Assembly (NCBI GenBank): GCA_007123395.1
Contig: SKLD01000343.1
Location: 1-12,323 of the forward strand
Length of the DNA stretch: 12,323 bases
From: Opitutales bacterium
GTDB taxonomy: Bacteria > Verrucomicrobiota > Verrucomicrobiia > Opitutales > Oceanipulchritudinaceae
Direction: 5' to 3'
This document shows, in pieces, positions 6,918 to 12,323 of the stretch; position 1 is the first letter of the stretch; the number at the start of each line of letters is the position of its first letter. Below the pieces are notes generated by a model that was not told the origin of the DNA, searched no databases, and saw only the letters and a list, made by a program, of their open reading frames with translations. A program made the position numbers and the translations under genes.

Positions 6918-7943
6918 TTAGTTTGCCGCCTTGGAGGCTGCCACATTTTGTTCGTAAAACTCGCGCATGACGGCCATGCGTTCCTGCTGAATCCGTTCTT
7001 CGCGAATCTCCTGCTTGGAACGCTGGCGCTCTTTGTCCATAAAGGCGCGGCGCATGCGGGTGAGGGCGATATTCTGCAGTTGACGAACGCGTTCGCGGGT
7101 TACGCCGAACATTTCTCCGACGTCCTCCAGAGTCTTCGGCGGATTACCGTTGAGACCGAAGCGCAACCGGATAATTTCAGCTTCACGCGGATCCAGTTGG
7201 TCGAGCATGCGGTCGAGTTCGTTGAGAAGGTTCTTGTCTTGTAGCGAGTCAAAGGGCGAAACACTGTTCTCATCCCCGATGAGGTCGCCGAAGTGGGTTG
7301 AGTCGTCTTCGCCGACAGGTGCATCTAGGCTGGTGGGACGGACGGAGACGGACTTGAGATGGGCGATTTTATTGACCGACATTCCGAGAACATGCGCCAG
7401 TTCGTCGTCGGTGGGCGCGCGGCCGAGTTCTTCCTCAAGTTCATTAGCAGTTCGCCGGATGCGCGCTATCTTGTCGACCATGTGAACAGGAAGACGGATC
7501 GTTTTGCTCTGGTTGGCGAGCGCACGCTTGATCGATTGTTTGATCCACCATGCGGCATAGGTCGAGAGCTTGCCGCCTTTCTTCGGGTCGAAGCGTTCAA
7601 CGGCCTTGATCAGCCCGATGTTGCCTTCGCTGATCAGGTCGAGGAGGGGAAGTCCGAAATTGGCGTAGTCGTGTGCGATCTTCACCACCAGACGGAGATT
7701 GGCTTTGATCATTTTTTCGCGCGCCCGACGGTCGCCACTTTGGATGAGCGCGGCGAGTTCAACTTCCTCGGAAGGCTTCAGGAGAGGTGTTTTACCAATT
7801 TCCTGAAGATAAAGTTTGATAGCGCTTTTCTCCGAGGGAGGGAGGTTGCGAACATCTTCCGCTGTTTCGTCAAACGACGGCAAAGTGGCGCGATTGACGC
7901 GGATGTCAGCATGGCGGGTTCTTGTCTCAGTAACAATATTCAT
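6918..7943 (-). CDS. rpoD: Primary-type RNA polymerase sigma-70 factor (RpoD/SigA-like)
   Basis: Directs RNA polymerase to -35/-10 promoters. The 341-residue product has region 1.2 (LYLQEIGKTPLLKPSEE, 44-60), region 2 with NLRLVVKIA, LISEGNIGLIKAVERFD and the -10-recognition segment LSTYAAWWIKQSIKRAL (126-142), region 3 from IRLPVHM (149-155), and region 4 with LDPREAEIIRLRFG (250-263) and the -35-binding helix VTRERVRQLQNIAL (281-294). Region 1.1 is absent and the spacer between 1.2 and 2 is short, so it is smaller than the E. coli factor. About 40 charged residues follow region 4, more than usual. It could be the main housekeeping factor or a closely related group 2 factor; sequence alone does not decide. 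AAGAG overlaps the palindrome AGAGTACTCT immediately before the ATG. Confidence 0.9.
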   Translation of the reverse strand: MNIVTETRTRHADIRVNRATLPSFDETAEDVRNLPPSEKSAIKLYLQEIGKTPLLKPSEEVELAALIQSGDRRAREKMIKANLRLVVKIAHDYANFGLPLLDLISEGNIGLIKAVERFDPKKGGKLSTYAAWWIKQSIKRALANQSKTIRLPVHMVDKIARIRRTANELEEELGRAPTDDELAHVLGMSVNKIAHLKSVSVRPTSLDAPVGEDDSTHFGDLIGDENSVSPFDSLQDKNLLNELDRMLDQLDPREAEIIRLRFGLNGNPPKTLEDVGEMFGVTRERVRQLQNIALTRMRRAFMDKERQRSKQEIREERIQQERMAVMREFYEQNVAASKAAN

Positions 7944-8321
7944 AGAGTACTCTTAGGTTTTTGATGGTGGTGCGGAATGAAACGTTCAGAATCAAATAGG
8001 AAGGTACGGTAGCGGGGACGCGACGGGCGACAGAAGAAGGGTCAAGCTTTGTTCAGGCGAGGTGGACGGTTTTTCCGGGGCGGTGAATGGTATTTGCAGG
8101 AAACAGCGCTTCGCCCGCGATGGCGGTGATGACGCTGGCGCGGTGGTCCCAAACTCCTGAGGAAAAGCTTTGACGGATCTTGTTTCGCACGCGCATGGGA
8201 GCCGTCCGAAATTAGAATTATTCCAATTCTTGAAAAATATCGTCAGGATGTGTCCGGATGACGCAGCACACCGTGTCCGCCGCCGGGGCGAATTCCCCAT
8301 GGGTGGGGGATGAGGGGCCTT
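7944..8321. other. Intergenic region between trpE and the sigma-factor gene
   Basis: 378 bp, presumably with the sigma-factor promoter and leader. It holds the 10-bp palindrome AGAGTACTCT directly before the sigma ATG (7944-7953), a possible 47-codon ORF (8053-8196), an AT-rich island with inverted repeat AGAATT-ATTCC-AATTCT (8213-8229), and a TCCCC/GGGGA hairpin (8294-8310) just after trpE without a T run. TTGACC (8045-8040, minus) has no good -10 partner. The 102-codon minus-strand frame across the region is not credible: no family features and little room for a promoter. Confidence 0.5.
8053..8196 (-). CDS. Possible small protein of 47 aa between trpE and sigma gene
   Basis: ATG at 8196 to TGA at 8053. 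The product begins MRVRNKIRQSFSSG and ends PGKTVHLA, is basic, and has a short hydrophobic stretch (ASVITAIAGEALF) too weak for a membrane segment. About two thirds of third codon positions are G or C, as in the neighbours. There is no Shine-Dalgarno; TCTAAT (8216-8211) in the AT-rich island upstream could be a -10 giving a very short leader. I recognise no family. It could equally be chance within the sigma-factor leader. Confidence 0.28.
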   Translation of the reverse strand: MRVRNKIRQSFSSGVWDHRASVITAIAGEALFPANTIHRPGKTVHLA

Positions 8322-9833
8322 TCAACCCGGGAGCCCGTGGGAGGGCATGGCTTCCGCGAGGGCGACCGCCTTGAACATGGCACGCGCTTTGTTCACGGTT
8401 TCGAGGTATTCGCTGGCGGGCACTGAGTCGGCGACGAGACCGGCCCCGCTTTGGATGAAAATACGCCCGTCTTTGAGGAGGGCGGTGCGGATGGCGATAC
8501 AGCTGTCGACGTTGCCATCGTAACTGAAGTAGCAAAGCGCCCCGGCGTAGGGGCCGCGCCGCTCGCGCTCCTGTTCGGCGATGATTTGCATGGCGCGGAT
8601 TTTTGGCGCTCCGCTCACGGTGCCGGCGGGAAAGGTGGCACGCATGAGGTCATAAGCGGTCCGCTCCGGATCGATGCGGCCCTCGACCTGTGACACGATG
8701 TGCATGACGTGAGAGTAGCGCTCGACGATCATGTAATCGGGCACGGTGACACTGCCGTAGCGGCAGACGCGCCCGAGATCATTGCGCGCGAGGTCGACGA
8801 GCATGAGGTGCTCGGCGCGCTCCTTTTCGTCGGCGAGAAGATCTCGCTCATGAGCGAGATCTTCTTCCGGTGTGGCCCCGCGGGGCCGGGTGCCGGCGAT
8901 CGGTCGCATCTCCGCGCGTCCGTCGGTTAGCCTGACGTGGACCTCGGGCGAGGCACCGACGAGGGCAAACGGCCCGGGATCGTAAAGGAACATATAGGGT
9001 GACGGGTTCACGACGCGCAGCGCGCGGTAGAGGTCGAGCGGGGAGCGCGCAAAGTCTTTTTCGAAGCGCTGGCTTCCAACGACTTGGATGACGTCGCCGG
9101 CGCGGATGTATTCCTTGCAGCGCTCCACCATGTCCTCGAATCCGGGCTGGGTGAAGTTTCCCCCCGGGGGGTCGATGGGCGGGGCGCTTTCGACGGGGAT
9201 TGTGGCGACCTCGCGCCCTTTGGCGAGAGCGGCGGCGAGACAGCGCAAGGCACCGAGGGCAGTTTCGTAGGCCGCATCCGCGTTCGCCGGATCGTCGACG
9301 CGGGCGTTGACAAGGAGGCGGAGTGTCTGCCTTGCGCGGTCGAAAATGACGAGTGTGTCGGAAATGACGAAATGGAGCGTTGGCATGCCGAGAACGTCTT
9401 TCGCGGCCAGCGGTACGGTGGACTCCACGCAGTGAATGTATTCGTAGCCAAGGAACCCGACAGCGCCGCCGATGAACCGGGGCATGTCTGGCAGATGCAC
9501 GGGACGGAAGGGGGCCATTTCACGCTCGACGAGCGTGAGCGGATCGGGCGGTGTGGGGAGTGTTTCGCGGCTGCCGTCGCGGCGCGTGACGGTCGTTTCG
9601 CCGCCGGTGTGCGCTTCAATGGTGACGCGCGGGTTGCAGCCGATGAAGGAGTAGCGGTTGACGTTGGCACCGCCCTCGATCGATTCGAGAAGAAACGCCG
9701 GTCCCGATGCCTTGAGCTTGGAATAGATGGAGACCGGCGTCTCAAAATCGGCCATGAGATCGGTCGTGACGGGGATCAGGTTACCCTCGCGGGCGAGGCC
9801 GCGGAACGCTTCTTTGGACGGCGAGAATCGCAT
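8322..9833 (-). CDS. trpE: Anthranilate synthase component I
   Basis: First committed step of tryptophan synthesis: chorismate to anthranilate, using ammonia from the TrpG amidotransferase subunit. The 503-residue product has the N-terminal tryptophan-feedback motif LLES (48-51) with NRYSFIG, and the chorismate-binding domain with PIAGTRPRG (311-319), VDLARNDLGRV, PAGTVSGAPK (402-411) and GAGLVADS (463-470). VDLARNDLGRV and the LLES region favour TrpE over PabB. Start chosen at the ATG at 9833 because family similarity begins with SPSKEAFRGL. A GTG at 9884 has a fair Shine-Dalgarno (AAAAAGG, 9 bases away) and would add 17 residues; an ATG at 9851 is also possible. No trpG or other trp gene is adjacent, and no Trp-rich leader peptide was found. 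Confidence 0.95.
   Translation of the reverse strand: MRFSPSKEAFRGLAREGNLIPVTTDLMADFETPVSIYSKLKASGPAFLLESIEGGANVNRYSFIGCNPRVTIEAHTGGETTVTRRDGSRETLPTPPDPLTLVEREMAPFRPVHLPDMPRFIGGAVGFLGYEYIHCVESTVPLAAKDVLGMPTLHFVISDTLVIFDRARQTLRLLVNARVDDPANADAAYETALGALRCLAAALAKGREVATIPVESAPPIDPPGGNFTQPGFEDMVERCKEYIRAGDVIQVVGSQRFEKDFARSPLDLYRALRVVNPSPYMFLYDPGPFALVGASPEVHVRLTDGRAEMRPIAGTRPRGATPEEDLAHERDLLADEKERAEHLMLVDLARNDLGRVCRYGSVTVPDYMIVERYSHVMHIVSQVEGRIDPERTAYDLMRATFPAGTVSGAPKIRAMQIIAEQERERRGPYAGALCYFSYDGNVDSCIAIRTALLKDGRIFIQSGAGLVADSVPASEYLETVNKARAMFKAVALAEAMPSHGLPG
8836..8865. repeat. Perfect 30-bp palindrome inside trpE
   Basis: The left half is AGAAGATCTCGCTCA and the right half is its exact reverse complement, with no spacer. 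It encodes E324 to L333 of TrpE (EDLAHERDLL). The next outward pair is only a G/T apposition, so the boundary is sharp. Confidence 0.97.
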
Positions 9834-9963
9834 GTGCGGGAGCGTGCCCATCGTCCGCAGGGGCGCAACGCCAAAACTTCGCACGAAGGGGCACCTTTTT
9901 TCCTCGCCAAGCGCCGGACCCGGCGAACAGTCTCACCGGTTTTCATTCAATTGATCCAGTATC

Positions 9964-10137
9964 ATGTCCGGACGTATCCAGCCACTGCACGCTAAACGCC
10001 GTGCCAAGACGAAGAAGCCCGGCGCCAAGCCGAATGCCCGCCGCCAGCGGCAACTCGCGCAGCGCCGCAAGAAGTATCTCTCCAGCGGACTGTACGCCCG
10101 TCGCGAGGAACGCAAAGCCGAATCCACGCAGGCATAA
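9964..10137 (+). CDS. Small, very basic protein of unknown function (57 aa)
   Basis: ATG at 9964 to TAA at 10135-10137. The product starts MSGRIQPLHAKRRAKTKK, continues with RRQRQLAQRRKKY, and only its tail (REERKAESTQA) carries acidic residues. Around a third of residues are Lys or Arg, suggesting RNA, ribosome or DNA binding; I cannot name a family. G/C-rich third positions and a clean start and stop support coding. There is no Shine-Dalgarno, and upstream DNA (9885-9963) is shared with the divergent trpE. The overlapping minus-strand frames read as shadows. Confidence 0.6.
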   Translation: MSGRIQPLHAKRRAKTKKPGAKPNARRQRQLAQRRKKYLSSGLYARREERKAESTQA

Positions 10138-10308
10138 TCCCGGGGGCGGAAGGCCGCGGCTATCTCCGGTTCGGTCTTCAACGGCGGCGAGTCGGCATTC
10201 TTGCCGTGGCCTTTGCGGGACGAGTCGCCGCGTTCGGTGCGGAGGTGCGCTCCGGCCCTTCATGCTTGCTTCGGGCGCGGTCCTGTGCGACTGTCCGAGT
10301 TATTTCCA

Positions 10309-10385
10309 AATCAGCCACGAATTGACCGGAGTCCGCAGAGGACGTCGCCGGACCGTTGCGGACTCCCGTGGATTCGTGGTTGGTT
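10309..10385 (+). repeat. Long imperfect hairpin upstream of the DEAD-box helicase
   Basis: Bases 10309-10337 pair with 10357-10385: 24 Watson-Crick pairs and 3 G-T wobbles out of 29 positions, with two single mismatches (10324/10370, 10327/10367). It includes perfect runs GGAGTCCGCA/TGCGGACTCC and CCACGAAT/ATTCGTGG. The 19-base apical loop can add two or three more pairs. It could be a cis-acting RNA structure in the helicase leader or a small palindromic repeat. Confidence 0.85.
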
Positions 10386-10387
10386 GG

Positions 10388-10404
10388 CCCACGGTCTCCG
10401 CGGG
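10388..10404 (+). promoter_or_regulatory. Small GC hairpin after the long stem
   Basis: CCC-A-CGG, loop TCT, CCG-C-GGG, followed by TTTC. It resembles a weak terminator or attenuator but the T run is only three bases. It starts two bases after the long hairpin. Confidence 0.3.
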
Positions 10405-10464
10405 TTTCAACACAAAACCATAGAATTGTATGTCAGAGACACCTGTTGCAGAAACGGGCGCCCC

Positions 10465-10469
10465 GGGAG
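10465..10469 (+). promoter_or_regulatory. Ribosome binding site favouring the helicase start at 10475
   Basis: GGGAG lies 5 bases before the ATG at 10475. The upstream in-frame ATG at 10430 is preceded by an A-rich run with no such site, and the 15 codons between are poorer in G/C-ending codons than the rest of the gene. Confidence 0.5.
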
Positions 10470-10474
10470 ATGTG

Positions 10475-11686
10475 ATGTTTGACTCGCTCAAGCTCTCGCC
10501 GGACGTGCTCAAGGCGATTGAAGAGAAGGGCTATACCCGGCCGACGCCAATCCAAGCTGAGGCGATCCCGGCTCTCCTCGAGGGGCGCGACCTCATCGGC
10601 GGATCACAGACCGGAACGGGCAAAACGGCCGCGTTCGCGCTGCCCATCCTTTCCCTCCTCGGCGAACACCGCAAGACACCGCGCTGCTTGATTCTCGAGC
10701 CGACGCGCGAGCTTGCGCGGCAAGTTATTGAGCAGATCGAGCTCTACGGGAAACACACCGGTCTCAAGAGCGTCCTCTTGCACGGGGGTGTGGGCTACGG
10801 TGCGCAGCGCGAGGCCCTGAAGACCGGCGTGGATTTCGTTGTGGCCACGCCGGGCCGGCTTCTTGACCACTTGGGCCAGAAAGCGCTTACCCTTTCCAAG
10901 GTCGAATATCTCGTCCTCGACGAGGCCGACCGGATGCTCGACATGGGCTTTCTGCCGGATGTCCGCCGCATCATCGGCTATTGCCCGAAGAAACGGCAGA
11001 GCCTCCTCTTTTCGGCGACGATTCCGCCCGAAATCGAACGCCTCTCCAAATGGATGCTACAGGATCCGTTGGAGATAAAAATCGGGGGCGGTCGCAAACC
11101 GGCCGACACGATCAAACACTCTATCTACCCCGTCGACGACCGGCAGAAGTTTGACCTCCTCGTCGCCCTGCTACAAAAGCTCGATTACCATAGTGTCCTC
11201 ATTTTCACACGGACGCGTGTCGGCGCCGATGTCATCGCGCGCTGGCTCGACGCCACCGGACACGGCAAGGTGGCCGTCCTCCACTCGGACCGCACGCAGA
11301 AGGAGCGCGACAAGGCCATGGCAGACTTCAAGTCCGGCAAGTCGGAGATTCTTGTTGCCACCGACATCGTCGCCCGCGGCATCGACATCAGTGACGTCAG
11401 CCACGTCATCAACTACGACATTCCGCAGCATCCGGAGGACTATGTGCATCGCATCGGACGCACGGGCCGCGCCGACCGTTCGGGCGACGCCGTGACTATC
11501 TTCACCGCCGGAGAGAAGGACCACCTCGCCGCCATCGAGCGGTTCATCGGCCAGGAAATCCCGAAGAGCCGACTGGAGGGCTTTGAGTATAACTGGTCGC
11601 CCGTCTTCGACGACGATGTTTCCAAGAAGCGCAAGCGCAACAGAAACTACGGCGGTGCCATCAACTACCGCTGGACAAAGCGGTAG
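10475..11686 (+). CDS. rhlE: DEAD-box ATP-dependent RNA helicase, RhlE type
   Basis: Unwinds short RNA duplexes with ATP, usually in ribosome assembly or mRNA turnover and often important in the cold. All core motifs are present in the 403-residue product: Q motif ending GYTRPTPIQ, motif I SQTGTGKT (44-51), PTRELA, TPGR, DEAD (149-152), SAT (180-182), ATDIVARGID, and HRIGRTGR (325-332). The opening MFDSLKLSPDVLKAI matches RhlE. Motif I has Ser where Ala is most common. The protein ends soon after the helicase core with a short basic tail (SKKRKRNRN), so no accessory RNA-binding domain. Start: ATG at 10475 by Shine-Dalgarno and family fit; ATG at 10430 would add 15 residues. A highly structured stretch lies upstream. 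Confidence 0.95.
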   Translation: MFDSLKLSPDVLKAIEEKGYTRPTPIQAEAIPALLEGRDLIGGSQTGTGKTAAFALPILSLLGEHRKTPRCLILEPTRELARQVIEQIELYGKHTGLKSVLLHGGVGYGAQREALKTGVDFVVATPGRLLDHLGQKALTLSKVEYLVLDEADRMLDMGFLPDVRRIIGYCPKKRQSLLFSATIPPEIERLSKWMLQDPLEIKIGGGRKPADTIKHSIYPVDDRQKFDLLVALLQKLDYHSVLIFTRTRVGADVIARWLDATGHGKVAVLHSDRTQKERDKAMADFKSGKSEILVATDIVARGIDISDVSHVINYDIPQHPEDYVHRIGRTGRADRSGDAVTIFTAGEKDHLAAIERFIGQEIPKSRLEGFEYNWSPVFDDDVSKKRKRNRNYGGAINYRWTKR

Positions 11687-11709
11687 GGCAGACGGGCCGT
11701 TCTTGCCCG
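11683..11709 (+). repeat. REP-like hairpin preceded by GTAG at the helicase stop
   Basis: GTAG (11683-11686) contains the helicase TAG stop and is followed by CGGGC (11693-11697), a 7-base loop and GCCCG (11705-11709). This mirrors the GTAG-plus-hairpin at the aminotransferase stop beside the left RAYT. The stem is 5 bp and GC-only, so chance is a real alternative. Confidence 0.28.
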
Positions 11710-11722
11710 CATTGGACACCTT

Positions 11723-11742
11723 GCCCGGGAAGCGGGCTTCTT
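11723..11742 (+). terminator. Weak terminator candidate after the helicase gene
   Basis: GCCCG (11723-11727) pairs with CGGGC (11733-11737) across GGAAG, then TTCTT. The stem is GC-rich but short and the T tract is interrupted. A further GGTGC/GCACC inverted repeat (11752-11769) lies before the convergent RAYT gene's end. Confidence 0.35.
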
Positions 11743-11781
11743 CGGCCGGCTGGTGCGGCGCGAAGCACCAACGCCCGGATG

Positions 11782-12321
11782 TCATGCACGCGGGTCTTCG
11801 ACCGACCTGTATCTTGCTCGTGAGCGGGCGATCGCGAGATCGATATTGTCGACCAGTTCGATAGGCCGGCACGGCGGCGGTCGCTTCATCTGTGCGAGAA
11901 CGCTTGCGCCTTCTCCGCGTTCCAGCCAGTCGCGTGTTCCGAGCGCCCGGCCCTCCGTGAGAAACCGCGCGCGCAGCCGCAGCAACTCGTGCGGCCGCAG
12001 CTCCCCGCCGTTCTTCACCGCCTCAAGGAGCGCCGCCGCGTCGATGCGCGCCCCTGTGCCGTCGCCCTTCGTGCCCGCTCCCCTCCCGAGCATCAGCAGA
12101 CGGTAGCGCGCCAAAGCATCCGCCGTGTCCCTCGCCGCCGGAAAGCACGCGGCGAGCGCGCGGCAAAGCGACTCCCTCCCCGCCAGCGCCTCTGTGTAGC
12201 CGCACCAGCGGTAGTTCTCCGGCAGATCCGCCAAGCCCGCGCGCACCGCGTTCAAGTCGATGTAGGCCGCGATCAGGCCCACCAGCCACGGCGTGTCCTG
12301 CACAAGCACGCTGCCGAAGCG
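11782..12321 (-). CDS. Second REP-associated tyrosine transposase, 5' end outside window
   Basis: The frame stays open to the right edge (RFGSVLVQD is in frame before the apparent GTG at 12309), so this is the C-terminal part only and the catalytic HUH and Tyr regions lie outside. It aligns along its whole length with the left copy: LVQDTPWLVGLIAAYIDLN, LARYRLLMLGRGAG, HELLRLRARFLTEGRALGT. By eye roughly two thirds of residues are identical, so the copies are old paralogues and not a recent duplication. It has NAVRAG where the left copy and most RAYTs have NPVRAG. It lies on the minus strand, tail toward the helicase gene, with 95 bp between the two stops. Confidence 0.86.
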   Translation of the reverse strand, partial: RFGSVLVQDTPWLVGLIAAYIDLNAVRAGLADLPENYRWCGYTEALAGRESLCRALAACFPAARDTADALARYRLLMLGRGAGTKGDGTGARIDAAALLEAVKNGGELRPHELLRLRARFLTEGRALGTRDWLERGEGASVLAQMKRPPPCRPIELVDNIDLAIARSRARYRSVEDPRA

Positions 12322-12323
12322 CT

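Larger units (their letters stand above)
10138..10474 (+). other. Structured intergenic region and probable 5' leader of the helicase gene
   Basis: 337 bp without a credible gene. In order: GCGGCGA/TCGCCGC (10184-10190 with 10225-10231) enclosing a small CGGCA-TTCT-TGCCG hairpin (10193-10206); the large imperfect hairpin 10309-10385; a compact hairpin 10388-10404; then an A-rich unpaired run to the helicase start. No confident promoter was located, so it is unknown how much of this is transcribed. Confidence 0.6.

Noticed and set aside
7992..8300. 102-codon minus-strand frame between trpE and the sigma gene
   Set aside because: Pro/Ser-rich with no family match and it would consume all promoter space; the 47-codon frame in the same region has better codon use.
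9160..9171. CCCCCCGGGGGG palindrome inside trpE
   Set aside because: A homopolymer-type 12-bp palindrome encoding Pro-Pro-Gly; easily produced by codon bias in GC-rich DNA.
9084..9995. 303-codon plus-strand frame opposite trpE
   Set aside because: Mirror of trpE; trpE motifs are complete on the minus strand, and this frame shows no domain and would run into the small basic gene.
11171..11872. 233-codon minus-strand frame opposite the end of the helicase gene
   Set aside because: Low-complexity Val/Asp/Ala shadow of the helicase codons, overlapping the RAYT tail in another frame; no family features.
1..12323. CRISPR array, toxin-antitoxin pair, prophage or defence island
   Set aside because: No regularly spaced repeats, no paired small ORFs with such features and no phage or nuclease genes other than the RAYTs were found on either strand.

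Overview
The window is 12.3 kb of GC-rich chromosome carrying housekeeping and central-metabolism genes, and at each edge it cuts through a REP-associated tyrosine transposase (RAYT) gene. RAYTs with this kind of C-terminal extension, a primary-type sigma factor without region 1.1, and a giant 1150-residue protein resembling PPi-dependent PEP carboxykinase together suggest the Verrucomicrobiota/PVC group, possibly Opitutales. That placement is inference; no rRNA or marker tree is available here.

Layout: (1) 3-788, 3' part of a RAYT gene (+). (2) 803-2017, aspartate-type aminotransferase (-), with its promoter at 2052-2079. (3) Divergently, 2215-2835 family I inorganic pyrophosphatase (+), overlapping by one base a 74-codon ORF (2835-3059), then a hairpin terminator. 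(4) tRNA-Arg(ACG) on the minus strand, 3114-3190. (5) 3374-6826, probable PPi-type PEP carboxykinase (+), placed by a clear Shine-Dalgarno. (6) 6918-7943, RpoD-like sigma factor (-), with a terminator at 6831-6866. (7) 7944-8321, no large gene, but a possible 47-codon ORF. (8) 8322-9833, trpE (-), containing a perfect 30-bp palindrome. (9) 9964-10137, a 57-residue very basic protein (+). (10) 10138-10474, a structured intergenic region with a very long imperfect hairpin, leading into (11) 10475-11686, an RhlE-type DEAD-box RNA helicase (+). (12) 11782-12321, 3' part of a second RAYT gene (-).

How the genes fit together: aminotransferase, pyrophosphatase and PPi-PEPCK all touch one node. The first interconverts aspartate and oxaloacetate, the third interconverts oxaloacetate and PEP using pyrophosphate, and the pyrophosphatase competes for that pyrophosphate. 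This is the most interesting functional grouping, although the genes are not one operon. trpE, the sigma factor and the helicase look like ordinary single-gene units.

The two RAYT genes point inward (tail toward the housekeeping block) and form a long diverged inverted repeat around about 11 kb. Each ends close to the stop codon of a convergent host gene, and in both cases that stop lies in a GTAG tetranucleotide next to a small hairpin, which recalls REP sequences. I saw no CRISPR array, no toxin-antitoxin pair, no phage genes and no convincing new defence system. The least explained structures are the helicase-leader hairpin and the trpE palindrome.
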